From NCBI GenBank assembly GCA_008933995.1, contig WARS01000010.1, forward strand, positions 14,247,210-14,311,209: DNA of 64,000 nt. Reading direction: 5' to 3'. Positions 38,379-48,962 of this stretch are shown piece by piece; position 1 is the first letter of the stretch, and each line of letters opens with the position of its first letter. Made by a program: the position numbers and the translations under genes. Source of the stretch: Datnioides undecimradiatus (taxonomy: Eukaryota; Chordata; Actinopteri; Lobotiformes; Datnioididae). Below the pieces are notes generated by a model. It worked only from the letters and a program-made list of their open reading frames with translations. It searched no databases and was not told the origin of the DNA.

Positions 38379-38559
38379 GTTAGGTGTGTGTGCATGTATG
38401 TATAAAGCCTATGTGATCTGTAGCAACCCTTGGCCTGTATCTAGCCTTCTCCTCATTCTCAGCAGCAGCCACTAGTTTAAGAGAACATCAAGTGAAAATT
38501 ATGAAAAAGCAACATAATATGTGTTACAATGGTTGTTGAGCTGTACATGTACCATTTTA

Positions 38560-38715
38560 CCACCAACTAAAGCAACGACTGCTACTGGTGAGGGGCCCCC
38601 AGCGGAAGACCTCACACCTGCAGAGGAGATTGTTGCAGTGCCTTCCTGTTGCTCCTGCATCGACAGTCTAAGCAGAATCTCAGGAAGCAGAGTGGCTTCA
38701 TGGGTGCCCGGGTAA
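38560..38715 (+). pseudogene. PIF/Harbinger Myb-like (second ORF) relic
   Basis: The + frame reads TTATGEGPPAEDLTPAEEIV. This resembles the linker after the trihelix/Myb-SANT domain in the accessory DNA-binding protein of fish Harbinger elements (pattern KTGGGPPPxxLTPAEExA). It then continues with IDSLSRISGSRVASWVPG. No complete Myb domain is visible upstream. It lies 0.7 kb from Harbinger transposase remnants in the opposite orientation, as expected if both come from one element. The donor-like GGG|TAAATG end could alternatively mark a host exon. Confidence 0.35.
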
Positions 38716-39399
38716 ATGTGTGGTGGACATTGAACATGTTCTCAGCTTCTCTTGCTGGTTTTGGGTAGTATGTTATTACATATGGCATGTCCCAGAGCAG
38801 AACTTAAATTACTTACTTGAAAGTTCTACATTAGATTAAACACCCTGTCCACACACGCAGTACGACTTTCATAAAAAAGTACCACTATAAATGAAATCGA
38901 CACCACCTCCCATCAAAAATCCCCAGCTCTATGAGCATGCAACATTTTTTTTTTTTTTTTACTTCAACAGTAAACATCCTTGTGTACTAACAAAATTCTC
39001 TTGCCTTGTGTAACAGTGATGATGCAGGAAAGGTCCTTCAATCCATTTCGCCTCTGTTGGATATAAGGCAATTTCCATCACAGGTCATTGGACGGCATAG
39101 GGTGGAGTGACCTCCAAGGATGTGGCGCTCTTAGCTTGGCAGAGCGGTAATTTGATGTTGCTTAGCATGACTAAGAAGAGTTGAGCAGTGGTGTCTTTGG
39201 AACAGTAAGATCCAGTTCCAAATTATGTACATTTGTCCCAGATTTCAGTTTAATATTTTAAACCTTATGGCCTGATGTTGTAGAGTTGGACCTCTGGAAA
39301 TGTCGGGTTTCTGTGAATAATTGCTAACAGGATTTACATCTAAAGTAGAGTTCAATAACATTTGACCCAGATCCAGTTATAGCTATTCTGCCTGACGGC
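38716..39399. other. Diverged interior of the Harbinger element or unique DNA
   Basis: Lies between the two Harbinger relics and may hold the lost C-terminal half of the transposase, but no motif could be read on the minus strand. A 16-base T run is at 38945-38960. Confidence 0.3.
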
Positions 39400-39894
39400 G
39401 CAGACAGCTGCCCTCAGTACACACCTGTATATTTAAGCTATGGAAGGATTTCTGATTGACAAAGTTTGCCCCCACAGATCCAGACATGGCCTTGATACAC
39501 ACATGTGGGCAGTCTATGGTGCCTATATGAGCAGCCTGAGGGAGACAATTAAATTGATAGTCATGTCAGCCATAACTGCAGTTTAATAAAACACCTACTT
39601 GATTCTTTGTTTCGAGATGGCCAGGGAAAATGATGAAGTTATTCTGATACTGCTTTAGAGCAAGGTATGCCCTTCCTATTCTCAGGCAACAGTTGCCTTT
39701 GCAAGACCCTCTGCATCACCAACACTGTATGAGAAAGTTTCACATACAACACATTGCAGACCTATGCAGACGAACTTCAAGTAGTAGTAGAGTACTCCTG
39801 TCTCTGAAGACCTTTGGGACTGCTGTTGTAAAAGCTCTGTGTAGGACCTGAGCACACCTTCATCCACAGGATCATCTATGAATGGACATGCCAT
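39400..39894 (-). pseudogene. PIF/Harbinger transposase relic
   Basis: On the minus strand an ATG at 39894 begins MACPFIDDPVDEGVLRSYTE, the typical N-terminus of fish Harbinger transposases (MACPFxxxPVDEGA). It is followed by SYSVGDAEGLAKATV, matching the LYSVGDAExLSKATV motif that ends near 39690. A stop then interrupts at the ATVA position. About 160 bp further on (39526-39421) a second stretch reads IGTIDCPHVCIKAMSG, then ANFVNQKSFHSLNIQV. This matches the segment with the first catalytic Asp (IGCIDGTHIPIKAP...FVNRKxFHSINVQ); the Asp is kept but GT is changed to CP. Deletions, a stop and loss of the rest of the DDE domain show inactivation. Confidence 0.7.
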
Positions 39895-40110
39895 TGCTGA
39901 TTGTAACTTCTCTTGCCTGGCCTGGGCGTGTCCAACTCTTATTCTGCAAAGACTTGCCCCAAAAAGCAAAAAGCAAACTTATGTTTCCAAAAACCAGGAT
40001 ATAACACGAGCGAGCGGAACTGAAAACAGAGTTGTCTTTGAGGATCCCGTTTCTGCCCTTTAGAAAGCCTTTGCCACAAAACTTGGACTACTGAACCTGT
40101 ACATCAATTA

Positions 40111-40155
40111 AGCTTGACATCTAACCTGCTTTTGGAGCAGACTAGATGTCAAGCT
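40111..40155. other. Perfect 13-bp inverted repeat with 19-nt loop
   Basis: AGCTTGACATCTA (40111-40123) is matched exactly by TAGATGTCAAGCT (40143-40155). It lies about 220 bp beyond the start codon side of the Harbinger transposase relic. It could be a residue of an element end or an unrelated cruciform/hairpin. No target-site duplication was recognised. Confidence 0.6.
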
Positions 40156-40260
40156 GGTTACTGAGCAGGGAATGATAAACTACAGTAATACAGTACAGAA
40201 CAGATTCAATTGGTGCAACCTTTCCAAATAAGAAATGAATTTCCATTTATCCACGTTGAT

Positions 40261-40640
40261 GAATGGTTGATTCTTTGGAGAAATAGCTGATGAACAAAAA
40301 ATAAAAACAGTAAACAGAACTTACTGCAGGTAGACGAGGACAAATCCAATAAAGCCAAGGACTCAAAAGGCAAACTTCGAAAAAAAAAAAAATACAAGGA
40401 AACATGAGGATAAGTTCAGGAACACTGAACACAATGTGAAACAAAGAACTGACAACTTAGAGGAGAAGACACGCAGGCTGAATACACCAGGGAAGGAAGG
40501 TAAATGAGACACAGGTGAACACAATCAGGCCACTGTAGACAAGGACAAGTAAGGGAAGTGAACAAAAGAAGCCAAAAGAAGTCTGTTGAATGAGGAAGGA
40601 CTCTTTCAAAATAAAACAGGAAAAAAAACTAAAAACAACA
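40261..40640. repeat. A-rich interspersed repeat, copy 1
   Basis: Contains GAGACACAGGTGAACACAAT, CAGGCCACTGTAGACAAGGA and ends in CTCTTTCAAAATAAAACAGG followed by an A run. This order is familiar from a high-copy fish repeat whose class I cannot name with certainty. A 13-base A run is at 40380-40392. Confidence 0.45.
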
Positions 40641-40780
40641 ACCGTGTGCAGTGAAATGTTTCTTCATTAGCATTCCTTGGTGTGTTGAGAGTGGGAGTGG
40701 AGTGGCTATTAGTTTCAAGAAGCAGTCTAAATTACTGACACTTTATTTTAGGTACTAATATACATTTTGTCAGAATAGTG

Positions 40781-41130
40781 CCACATGAGGGAATGGGGAA
40801 ACACAAGGGAATGAGCCCAACTGCAGACGGAGAGACGAGACGCAGTGGTAATTGAAGTGTTTTATTTAAAAGTGCTGAGCTTACAGGGGGTCCAGGCAGG
40901 CAGGGTCAAAATGCAAAAATCTGTCACACGAAGCAAACAATTCCAAGGAGGAGCAGTAAACAAAGTCCATTAAACAGTCAGAGAAAGGGACGCATGTAGC
41001 TTAAGAAAACAAAAGGAAATCTACCTGAACGCGAGCACATGTATGACGACGTTCCGACAGGGAAACAAGCATGCGGAGACATCTGAGGGAGACACTCTTC
41101 AAAATAAAACAGGAAGTCAGGCAGAATGGA
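40781..41130. repeat. A-rich interspersed repeat, copy 2
   Basis: Contains TACAGGGGGTCCAGGCAGGC, then AGGGTCAAAATGC, GGAACAAGC-like words, and CTCTTCAAAATAAAACAGGA at 41094-41113. It is about 490 bp after the same motif in copy 1, in the same orientation. The two segments look like parts of the same repeat family inserted or duplicated in tandem. Confidence 0.45.
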
Positions 41131-42542
41131 CTACAAGACCCGAAACGTTTGAATCACATCTGTAAACGTAGAATCTTTGGCTAATCATCCATTCGCAGTA
41201 GAACCCTCAGACATTCTGCTCCGTATTGTTCCATCACATGGCAGATTCTTAATCTTGAGTGATTGTTCATCTTCATGTATGGCGTCCCGGTTAACCAATG
41301 ATAAATGACTTTCTTACATGTCCTAGATTCCTTAGATATGGTTTCCCATATTTATGTCCTTATTACATCTTAGGGATTTTCCAATACACTATTCATATGG
41401 CTTTTGCATATGATGCCACTTCAGCCAGTATTCTTTGCAGTGGATACCACTCCTGCTATGTAAATTCTCTTACTTGCAAATCAGTTTGATTAAGACAGAG
41501 AGATGTTTCATTCCTTGTGCTCAGCTATCCGAGAATTACAGGACTGTAGCTTTGTGGCGTGTCAGCAAAGATCTTAAGGTGCTGAATGATGTTTGTTGGA
41601 AGCACTGACTCTGTGAGACTTCATAAAGCTGTGGTAAGATATGAATTAATGAGCAAAATTAACTCATGCCACAGCAGGTGAGACAGAACATCCTGTAGGT
41701 TGAGGTTGTGAGTTAAACAAAGGGCTCACTGGCTTTTATCCACCTGGTGGAGTTGAAAGTGATGTATGAAAACCAAATGAATTGTGGGAAATGTGAAGTT
41801 CAGCTATTTCCTTTGTTCTAGCACAACAGAGAACACACGGTTCCTGTCACCATCTTAGGATAAAGGCCCAACAGTTGTAAACATAAACTGCAGGAGCTAG
41901 CATGGCTAATGGGCTAATGCCAGCAGTCCACACAGTTGTTGATACAACATCGGTTCTTCTCTGCTGCTTGGGCTCTTTTCCTGAGCAACATTTCCTCACA
42001 AACTCAGCCTCACTCTCTCTTACACCAGCTGGAGATCCAAAAATTTTGCAGTCGCTGTCTGTGCAGCAAAGGATGTGGGTTAATTCATGACTGGAAGCAA
42101 ATCTGTCTTGTCCCATTCCACATGGAAAGTTTTGGTCTGACTGTCCCATTAGAGAGAACTGCTTTTGGTGGTTTAGTGGCATCTGTGCAGGTCTTAAGCC
42201 AGGCCGGGACTCTCATCATCCACTTGAGGAGGCCTAAAGTGCCCCCATACCTGCACCTCCCTCTATACTCCTCCTAACTACACAACACATTCTACTTTAT
42301 GTCAGAGGCTCCCTAGCAGCGATCACTGGTTACCATGACTGCAGTTGTCATCTCCATGACAACTGAGCAAACTCTGCCCGCTAAGGGAACTTGCAAGATG
42401 CGGTTAAAATCTCTGCTAAAGCTAGTCAGTGGACTGTTTTCTTGTCAAAGTACTGTTTCTAATATCAACAATGACCTTTCATGCTGAGTCTCAACCTGGA
42501 GTTCTTTTGGGGTTAAAGCTGGAAGTTGGAGGAGCTAACGAG
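41131..42542. other. Non-coding stretch without recognised genes
   Basis: Overlapping frames of 111 and 113 codons on opposite strands (41847-42277) have no family features. Nothing else was recognised. Confidence 0.4.
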
Positions 42543-42559
42543 AAAAAAAAAAAAAAAAA
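42543..42559. repeat. Poly(A) tract
   Basis: Seventeen consecutive A, possibly a retroelement tail, but no body is recognised to its left. Confidence 0.75.
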
Positions 42560-42800
42560 GGAATGGAACAGCACAGCAATTACTGAGAAGGTTACAGGTA
42601 GCTGTTCATGTCAATAAGGTTCAAAATCAGTGGCTGGTTCCTTTAAGGCAGCATGTGCTTTAGTTGTAGGTTTAAGAGGTTGCCACCACTGATGCTGTTG
42701 ACTAAAACTGGAAGGAACCCCCATTATAACTGCAGGGCTAAACAATTAAAGGCCATTAATCAGTGTGATATGGCCTACCCTAATGCTTTGTGGGTGGTAT

Positions 42801-42843
42801 AGCAGGGGTTAACCTCCCCCCTTAAACCCAATGAACCCCTGCT
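42801..42843. other. Perfect 10-bp inverted repeat with 23-nt loop
   Basis: AGCAGGGGTT (42801-42810) pairs with AACCCCTGCT (42834-42843). The loop is C-rich followed by TTAAACCC. The region is GC-richer than its surroundings. No function is assigned. Confidence 0.6.
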
Positions 42844-43075
42844 CTGCCTCCCTAAGCCTATAGCCAGGAAACAATACCCTTATCTGGTTCACTCAACCTG
42901 CCTTCCCATTTAGCCCCTCTGCCAGCCACAAATTTGCATGTCAATCATAGCAGTGGATGACATTTAAAAAGCCTGTAAAAGGACTGGTAGGAAATCACAG
43001 AAATTAATTGCGACGTGCGTGTGCGTGTTTGTGTGACATGCACATGTAGGTACATTCGCACACTGTCCACGCTCA

Positions 43076-43077
<2 letters not shown>

Positions 43078-43115
<38 letters not shown>
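43078..43115. repeat. (CA)19 microsatellite
   Basis: An uninterrupted CA tract of 38 bp. Confidence 0.95.
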
Positions 43116-43118
<3 letters not shown>

Positions 43119-43815
43119 TCCCCTATCTTCCCCCAACACACACTCCTCACTAGGAATAGTAATTACTTTACATTTCTTTGTAGAAGGAAGAAATTACCAA
43201 AATGGTTGAAGTAAGCATCTCTGGGCGTAATTAACATTGTAACTATCAAAAGTCTCACAAGTCTTTTGAAACAATTAATTCCTTTTTTCTTTATTTCTGA
43301 CATCCTCTCTTTGAGTTCAGCTGAATAGAACAACCAGCAGACACCACTTCTCTCCCTAAGATCAATAGAAAACACCAACAGTTATTTGCCTCTGAATAGT
43401 AGGGGAATCAACATGATATCACATTCCGGCTCTGCATTTAGATTTATTGTTTTCATTTTGCCTTTATTCACTTTGTGTGATTCCCTCTTAGGCTCGCTCC
43501 TTGCTTTCTCTTCTGCAGAAGAGCCTTTCACTCGAGCAGAGACAGCGTTATGAAAACTGCCTCCAGATTTTTAAGTAGTTGAATAAAGAAGCCGCCGGTG
43601 ACTTGTGCAAATGGAGACACTAATGAGACTGAAATGGGTTGCTATCTTTAAGCTTGGACAAATGACATTTGACAAGGAATGCTGGGCTTAACTGTGCCAG
43701 CATGTAAACTTCTGCTGAAAGCAAGTGTCACACCATGGTGTGCAGTACCTGATGCCTTGGTAAGGAGACTTTAAACCTTCAAACCAAATTCTTAATTTCC
43801 CTTTTTTGTCCACAG

Positions 43816-43872
43816 CACAAACAACTTATTATTGGGAACTTGTTAGAAAATACATTTTCATTTACACATCAG
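43816..43872 (+). CDS. Candidate 57-nt internal exon, unrecognised
   Basis: A textbook acceptor (CCCTTTTTTGTCCACAG) and a consensus donor (CAG|GTAAGT) bracket 57 nt. The segment is fully open in the frame matching both ends (phase 0 to 0), reading HKQLIIGNLLENTFSFTHQ. The composition is AT-rich and codon choice is not coding-like. It may be a cryptic or alternatively used exon, or a chance pseudo-exon. No family was recognised. Confidence 0.2.
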
Positions 43873-45871
43873 GTAAGTTACATTCACCTGATGAATGTAC
43901 ATACAATATTCACTCTATCTTACTCTTTAGCTCTGTTTTTTATAGACAGATATAGAACTCTTGATATCTATCTCCTAATTTCAGACTGCAGGTTTCCAGA
44001 CATCAGTTATGTAAGGTTAGACTTAGATCAGTATTATACCAAGTGTTAGCAGGAGACACTAGAAAGCCGACAGAAAGTTCTGAGGAGGGATCAGATCATG
44101 GATCATCATCAACCTGAGATGGGGCAACCATGTAACCCAGCATGGTGTGAGGAGAACATAGCATGTCAAATGCTTGAAAATGATCTGCAGAGAAAGAATG
44201 CATTTACACCAAAATCTCTCCTAGGGCACAAACCGATGCTAAGAAGGAGACATGGCATCAGCGCACGCAATTTAACAGGACAGCGCTGGGCAGAGGACAT
44301 GAAAGAAACGGCTTCCTCCTCATTCCCTTGTGGGACGGATGAAATTAACCATACAAGGTTATCACTTTCACTCTGAGGGAGCTAGTTATGCTTTTAGGTG
44401 TAAAGGCTGGTCTGGGGCACAAAATGGCTAAGCTGCCATCTCTACGGAATCTGAGGCACGATGGAGCCCCAGAGAGAGCAGATAGACTACTTTTGCAGAT
44501 GTCGGAGCTAAAGGCAGAGCTGTTTTGTTCTTGCAGAAACTTCAGCTCCACATAACCCTTCACTCAACCCTGCCCCACTATAATTTACTCAAATAAAGCA
44601 TAACCTTAATCTCATCATTCATACTTTAATACAGCAACTCTATGCAAGCTTTATAGTGTCCCACATCTTTCATACATTAAGTTTTAGTCAACTTGTATAC
44701 TTCATTTATACTAATTATAGCCTTTCCAAACTACTCTTTCAGTTGCTTCTCAAATTAAATCCAGGAATTCATTTTATTGTCAGCTTTGTCTGAACAATCG
44801 AATACACCGTGTTTCATATACTGTTGATATTGTGCTCCTGAAATTGAAATGTGTGCTGGAGGCAAAATTAGCTGCAGGAGTAGAAATGTTGCACTTCATC
44901 ACCGTTTGCTGTGATGTTGTAACCCCAAGATGGACAAGATGCTCGTTTTGTTCTGAGAGATGCTTAGCTCCTCATCTGCCACGTCACTCACACTCTCCTT
45001 TTACACGCCAATGCTTTCAGCATGACCCGTTTTTAACTTGTCACCATACTCGAACCATTTAAGCCTCTGCTGCCTCCAAGAGATCCCTCGCATTCTTAAA
45101 TGCATGCGGGCTGGGGTGAATTGCACGTCATCTGTCATAGTGCCTTTATTGCTGTACTGGTTAGTTTTAACTGTCATTTCCTGCTGACACTGATCTGTCT
45201 GGATGCTTACACTGACCTGTTCTATAGTCCCCTCCTGTCATACTGCTGCTGCTGCATACATGTTTGCACGCCCTACTCAAATAGAGAAAATCTGCCCATT
45301 CCTGTTTGACATGTCTGTGACTCCCACAACTTGGATCTCAGTTACTGTAAATCAATCAAAAACAATTACACAATCAAAAGTCATTTGCACTGCAGTGTAT
45401 AAAATTAGGTTTAGGCACCAGCAAACAGCTCAATAGGGGATGGGATCTTGGTAACTTCACTGATTTACTTTTCTAACATAAAAGAACCGACTGCTTTTTA
45501 TAATAAGCTTAGATTTATATTTATGCCATGTATCTTTTAACAGAGAGGTTCACACCAAGGTTCAGCCTTGCCTTGCCACAGTGACCTGTAGTATACATAA
45601 ATACATAAAAACTATGAAGTACTCAAGGCTGAATGATAAGAGACATAGACAGAATAAGTTGTGACATGTAAAATTAGGGAGAAATGTTGTAGATTTTACT
45701 CCATTTGTCAGTCAGCACTCAGATTTCAGCGCTCAGGTGGTTTTATCTACACAACAGAGGCTCATTCAAGTAACTTATCTTGCAGCCAGTGTTCATCTCT
45801 TATAAATATGGCTGTGCCTCAAGTTTCCAGCAGATCATTGCATACTAAATAGAATTGTGACAATGGAAAAC
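43873..45871. other. Non-coding stretch without recognised genes
   Basis: A 92-codon + frame at 44098-44376 shows no family features. Nothing else was recognised. Confidence 0.4.
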
Positions 45872-46200
45872 ATGGCACCATCAGAACTAAGTGGAGGTGA
45901 TAAAGTTTTATTATAAGCAACTAGGGGCTTTCTTTGCGTCAGACCATGGCTCAACGAAAGATTTGTAAGGGGGCAGTGCACAGAACTGTAAAACACTTTG
46001 CAGAAACTAGACCAGTTGTTTTCAAAGCACGATCGGGCCGTGCAAAAGTGACCACACCATCAGAAGATCAATACATGAAACATTGTTCCCTGGGAGATAG
46101 AAGAGGAACTTCATTACAGACACGGGATTTGCTAAACAACGCAAGACTCCAATCAGAAAAAGTACTGTTAAGAGAAGGCTGTCTTGTGGGGGTCTCTGAG
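45872..46200 (+). pseudogene. Tc1-like transposase N-terminal relic
   Basis: The ATG at 45872 begins MAPSELSGGDK, like the usual start of fish Tc1 transposases, but the frame meets TAA at 45914-45916. The protein resumes in another frame (open 45934-46218) with AVHRTVKHFAETR. It then reads ARSGRAKVTTPSEDQYMKHC and SLGDRRGTSLQTRDLLNNAR, and finally VLLREGCLVG. These match the two helix-turn-helix domains and the GRPR-like linker (pattern RSGRPRxTTxxEDxxL...SLRNRRxTAxxL...VRRRLxEAGL). The DDE catalytic domain is absent. Stop, frameshift and truncation show an inactive copy. Confidence 0.6.
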
Positions 46201-47067
46201 GACAGCAGATGTCACTAAGCCACCTCTTTCGGCAAATACTTGGTGTGCTAATAAATACCAGCATTTCACAGTCTATGACTTTAAAAAGACTTTTTTATTT
46301 ATTTATTTAATATCAGTGAAAGAAGGGTGTTGGACAATCTGGACACAGACAGATTGTTAAAATTGGAATTAATACTAACTACATCTTGCGTTTCATTTGT
46401 GCTTTAAACGCTAGTCACAACTTTTAACTTTTAATGCCAACTAAAACTGATCTTCGAACCACGTGCGGGCCTGTCAGGAAAGCTTCAGTCCAGCTTCAGG
46501 GTGGTGTCATCCCAGTCTGACCCTGGCCAGAATTTCTAATGTACTGTAGACAGGCTGTTATCAGTTGCCATTGTTCTCAGTACAATGAAAATCATTCATG
46601 TTAACAAGGTATTGACGGCACAATTACAGCCTGCATAGAAAGCCATTTCCTGTCTTCTCTGGAATAGGGCAACAAAGACAAAATACTGCATGAAATGAAA
46701 CATAGAAAGTGAAATTAATACTCAGTTTGTTCCATTTATCTTACAGTTGACAATTTATGCTAATAAATTTGCATAAAACAGCCAGACGATATAAATACGA
46801 GTCATGGGTGGTTGGTTCCAATGTAAATGCTGGTTCTTTGGAAATATTTGTGTTTGCTATATGCTTGATTCAAATATTGATCTGAAGTGCCTTTGATATA
46901 GTGTAATTCGAATTTAGGTCAAGATTATATGTAGCTAAATTTAAATCCCATTGTTAATGCTATAGGGCAAGTATACGTACAAATCATGTTTCGTAGCTCT
47001 AGTACAGCTTACACTATTCTCTACAGTGAGAATTGTTTAAAGTGTAAAATGCAAATGGTTAAGATGA
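46201..47067. other. Non-coding stretch without recognised genes
   Basis: Has a short TTTATTTATTTA run (46291-46311). Nothing else was recognised, and the missing 3' part of the Tc1 element could not be found here. Confidence 0.4.
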
Positions 47068-47424
47068 CTGAAAAAGGGCAAGAAAGAGACAGAGACCTCT
47101 AAAGACCCAAAAGATGTGTCATTCATTGAGAGCAATACAACTTGGACACTGGCATCATGGACTTCAACCTTAAGCAGAGAGCAAACATCAAAATTTATGT
47201 TAAACTCAATATTTGTGCCTAGGGTCATCACCAGTGACAAAGACAGGAGCTGTGACTACGACCCACAGCCCACTATGACCAAACAGCAGTCTTAGTAGTG
47301 TAAGAGCCTGCAGTTGTTGTACGTTGTGTACTCTGAACTCAACAGGGTTTGTTCCCAATCATGGTACCGCTTTGACACTGTGGGTGAGATCTACTGGACA
47401 TCCAGCACATTGCAGGTAGGGTGA
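47068..47424 (+). pseudogene. Coding-like relic broken by two adjacent stops, unrecognised
   Basis: One + frame is open for 75 codons from CTG at 47068, meets two consecutive TAG codons (47293-47298), then stays open for 41 more codons to TGA at 47422-47424. The first part is Ser/Thr/Lys-rich (KKGKKETETSKDPKDVSF) and ends RSCDYDPQPTMTKQQ. The second reads CKSLQLLYVVYSELNRVCSQ and SWYRFDTVGEIYWTSSTLQ, with four aromatic residues in 13 positions, which looks like folded protein. No family was recognised. It may be an old transposon gene or processed pseudogene. A chance open frame remains possible. Confidence 0.3.
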
Positions 47425-48583
47425 TGTTCAAATCAGTTTTGACCCTATAACCTGGTTTAACAGCGTTTTGAGCTGAACTGGATATTGTGATAAAGACACC
47501 ACAGAATACAGGAAGGACTGCAGAGGAGTGGCATTAGGGAGATGGGAGTGAGGAGCGCAGTAGGTGGAAGAGAGTGGTAATCATGAGGAGCTGGCAGAGT
47601 GGCTGCTGCACAAGGTGACTATTTCGAGAGTGGTGGCCAAATTTACACCTGGGTGGTTTTTTGCTTTTTATAGAAGCATTTTGAATTATGCCTTGTAAAA
47701 ATGTTATTACAGACCACTGACAATGACATCTTTTTGTATTCTAATACGTTTTTGCAGTGCATAGCTTGGCAGTGTAAGTGCTGGTAAAGTATATCAATGG
47801 ACAGAATGATGTGACAGTCATGCAAACTGACCATTTAAACAAACTGCATGAAAGTTCATGTCTTCATGAGTTCATTTTAGAGTGTTTGTGGAACAGCTCT
47901 TCACCCATGCATATTAGTCTGTGATTTCTTTTTTGTAAAGTAACAGCACACGTGTACGTGACGTTACCAATGTGATATTGCTTAGTGAATTTATAGTGTA
48001 CACTAAAGAAGGCCACATTTCTGTTTTGTTATCACCGTAGCTATTTCAACTCTCAAACTTTTGGAAGCAATGCCGCTCTTTTATTCTTTTATTTCTATCA
48101 GATGGAAATAAAAGACTGACAAATGAATTTCATGGCTGGAATCTTCATCTGGTCCGATCGTGACACATGCAAATGCAAATTCACACGCATAGACCATATC
48201 ATATCACCAAGATCTGGAAAAAAAGCTTCCATGCTGCTCTATTTTAATTATTCTTCATTAATGTTCTTGACATTTTGGGGGTTGCTGTCTGGTCTCGCTC
48301 TGTTTTCTCTTTCCTCTTTTCCTTTATGTGATGTTGAGAAACACAAAAAAGGAGAAGGGCACAACAGCAACAAGAGAAAGCGGGATATACTGGTGAGCTG
48401 TCTGAAGTCTTTGAATCCTGAAACTATTTTGTCTCTTGTGCGCAGAGCTCCAGTGTCGTCCGGAGATTATTAAAACACATCAGTGAGCCAACTGTTGCAC
48501 TGGGTGACATGTTCCTTCCTTCTGACTTAATGCCACACGCATTATCCTGCAGACAAAAGCTCTAGAGACACTGGAGAAACGAA

Positions 48584-48599
48584 TGTGGATTAATCCACA
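48584..48599. promoter_or_regulatory. 16-bp perfect palindrome with paired homeobox-type TAATCC cores
   Basis: TGTGGATTAATCCACA is its own reverse complement. It contains two overlapping GGATTA/TAATCC words in opposite orientation, the core bound by OTX/PITX/bicoid-type homeodomains, flanked by a CAGCTG E-box at 48598-48603. It could be a homeodomain dimer site in an enhancer. This is motif-level evidence only. Confidence 0.25.
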
Positions 48600-48936
48600 G
48601 CTGATAATAGTCCACAACAAATTGACTTTTTACTCCTCTTTGAGTTACATTAGATAAATGCTTGCTCGTTCCAGCCCTGCACCGATTTGCTGTTGCAGTC
48701 TTGACTGTGCATTTCATGTGTACTTCCTAGCATGTATCGCTCTATGTGTGGGGGTTCTTCGTGTCTATGTGCATGTGTAATTGATGACCTGATCCAAGAG
48801 GTGAACATTCAAAAGATGAATATGCGCAATTACAGCATTCTCATTAGAGCGTCTGACCTTCAAGCGGGCTCCCTACGTATCGATCGTCCCGACCGTCGAC
48901 ACTGGCCTTTCGGTGGAGATTGCTCACCACCAACTC

Positions 48937-48962
48937 AACAGCAGCAACAACAACAACAACAC
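48937..48962. repeat. (CAA/CAG)n microsatellite
   Basis: A short run of mixed CAG and CAA units. The + frame gives a polyglutamine stretch and the minus frame a run of cysteines, both discounted as coding. Confidence 0.8.
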
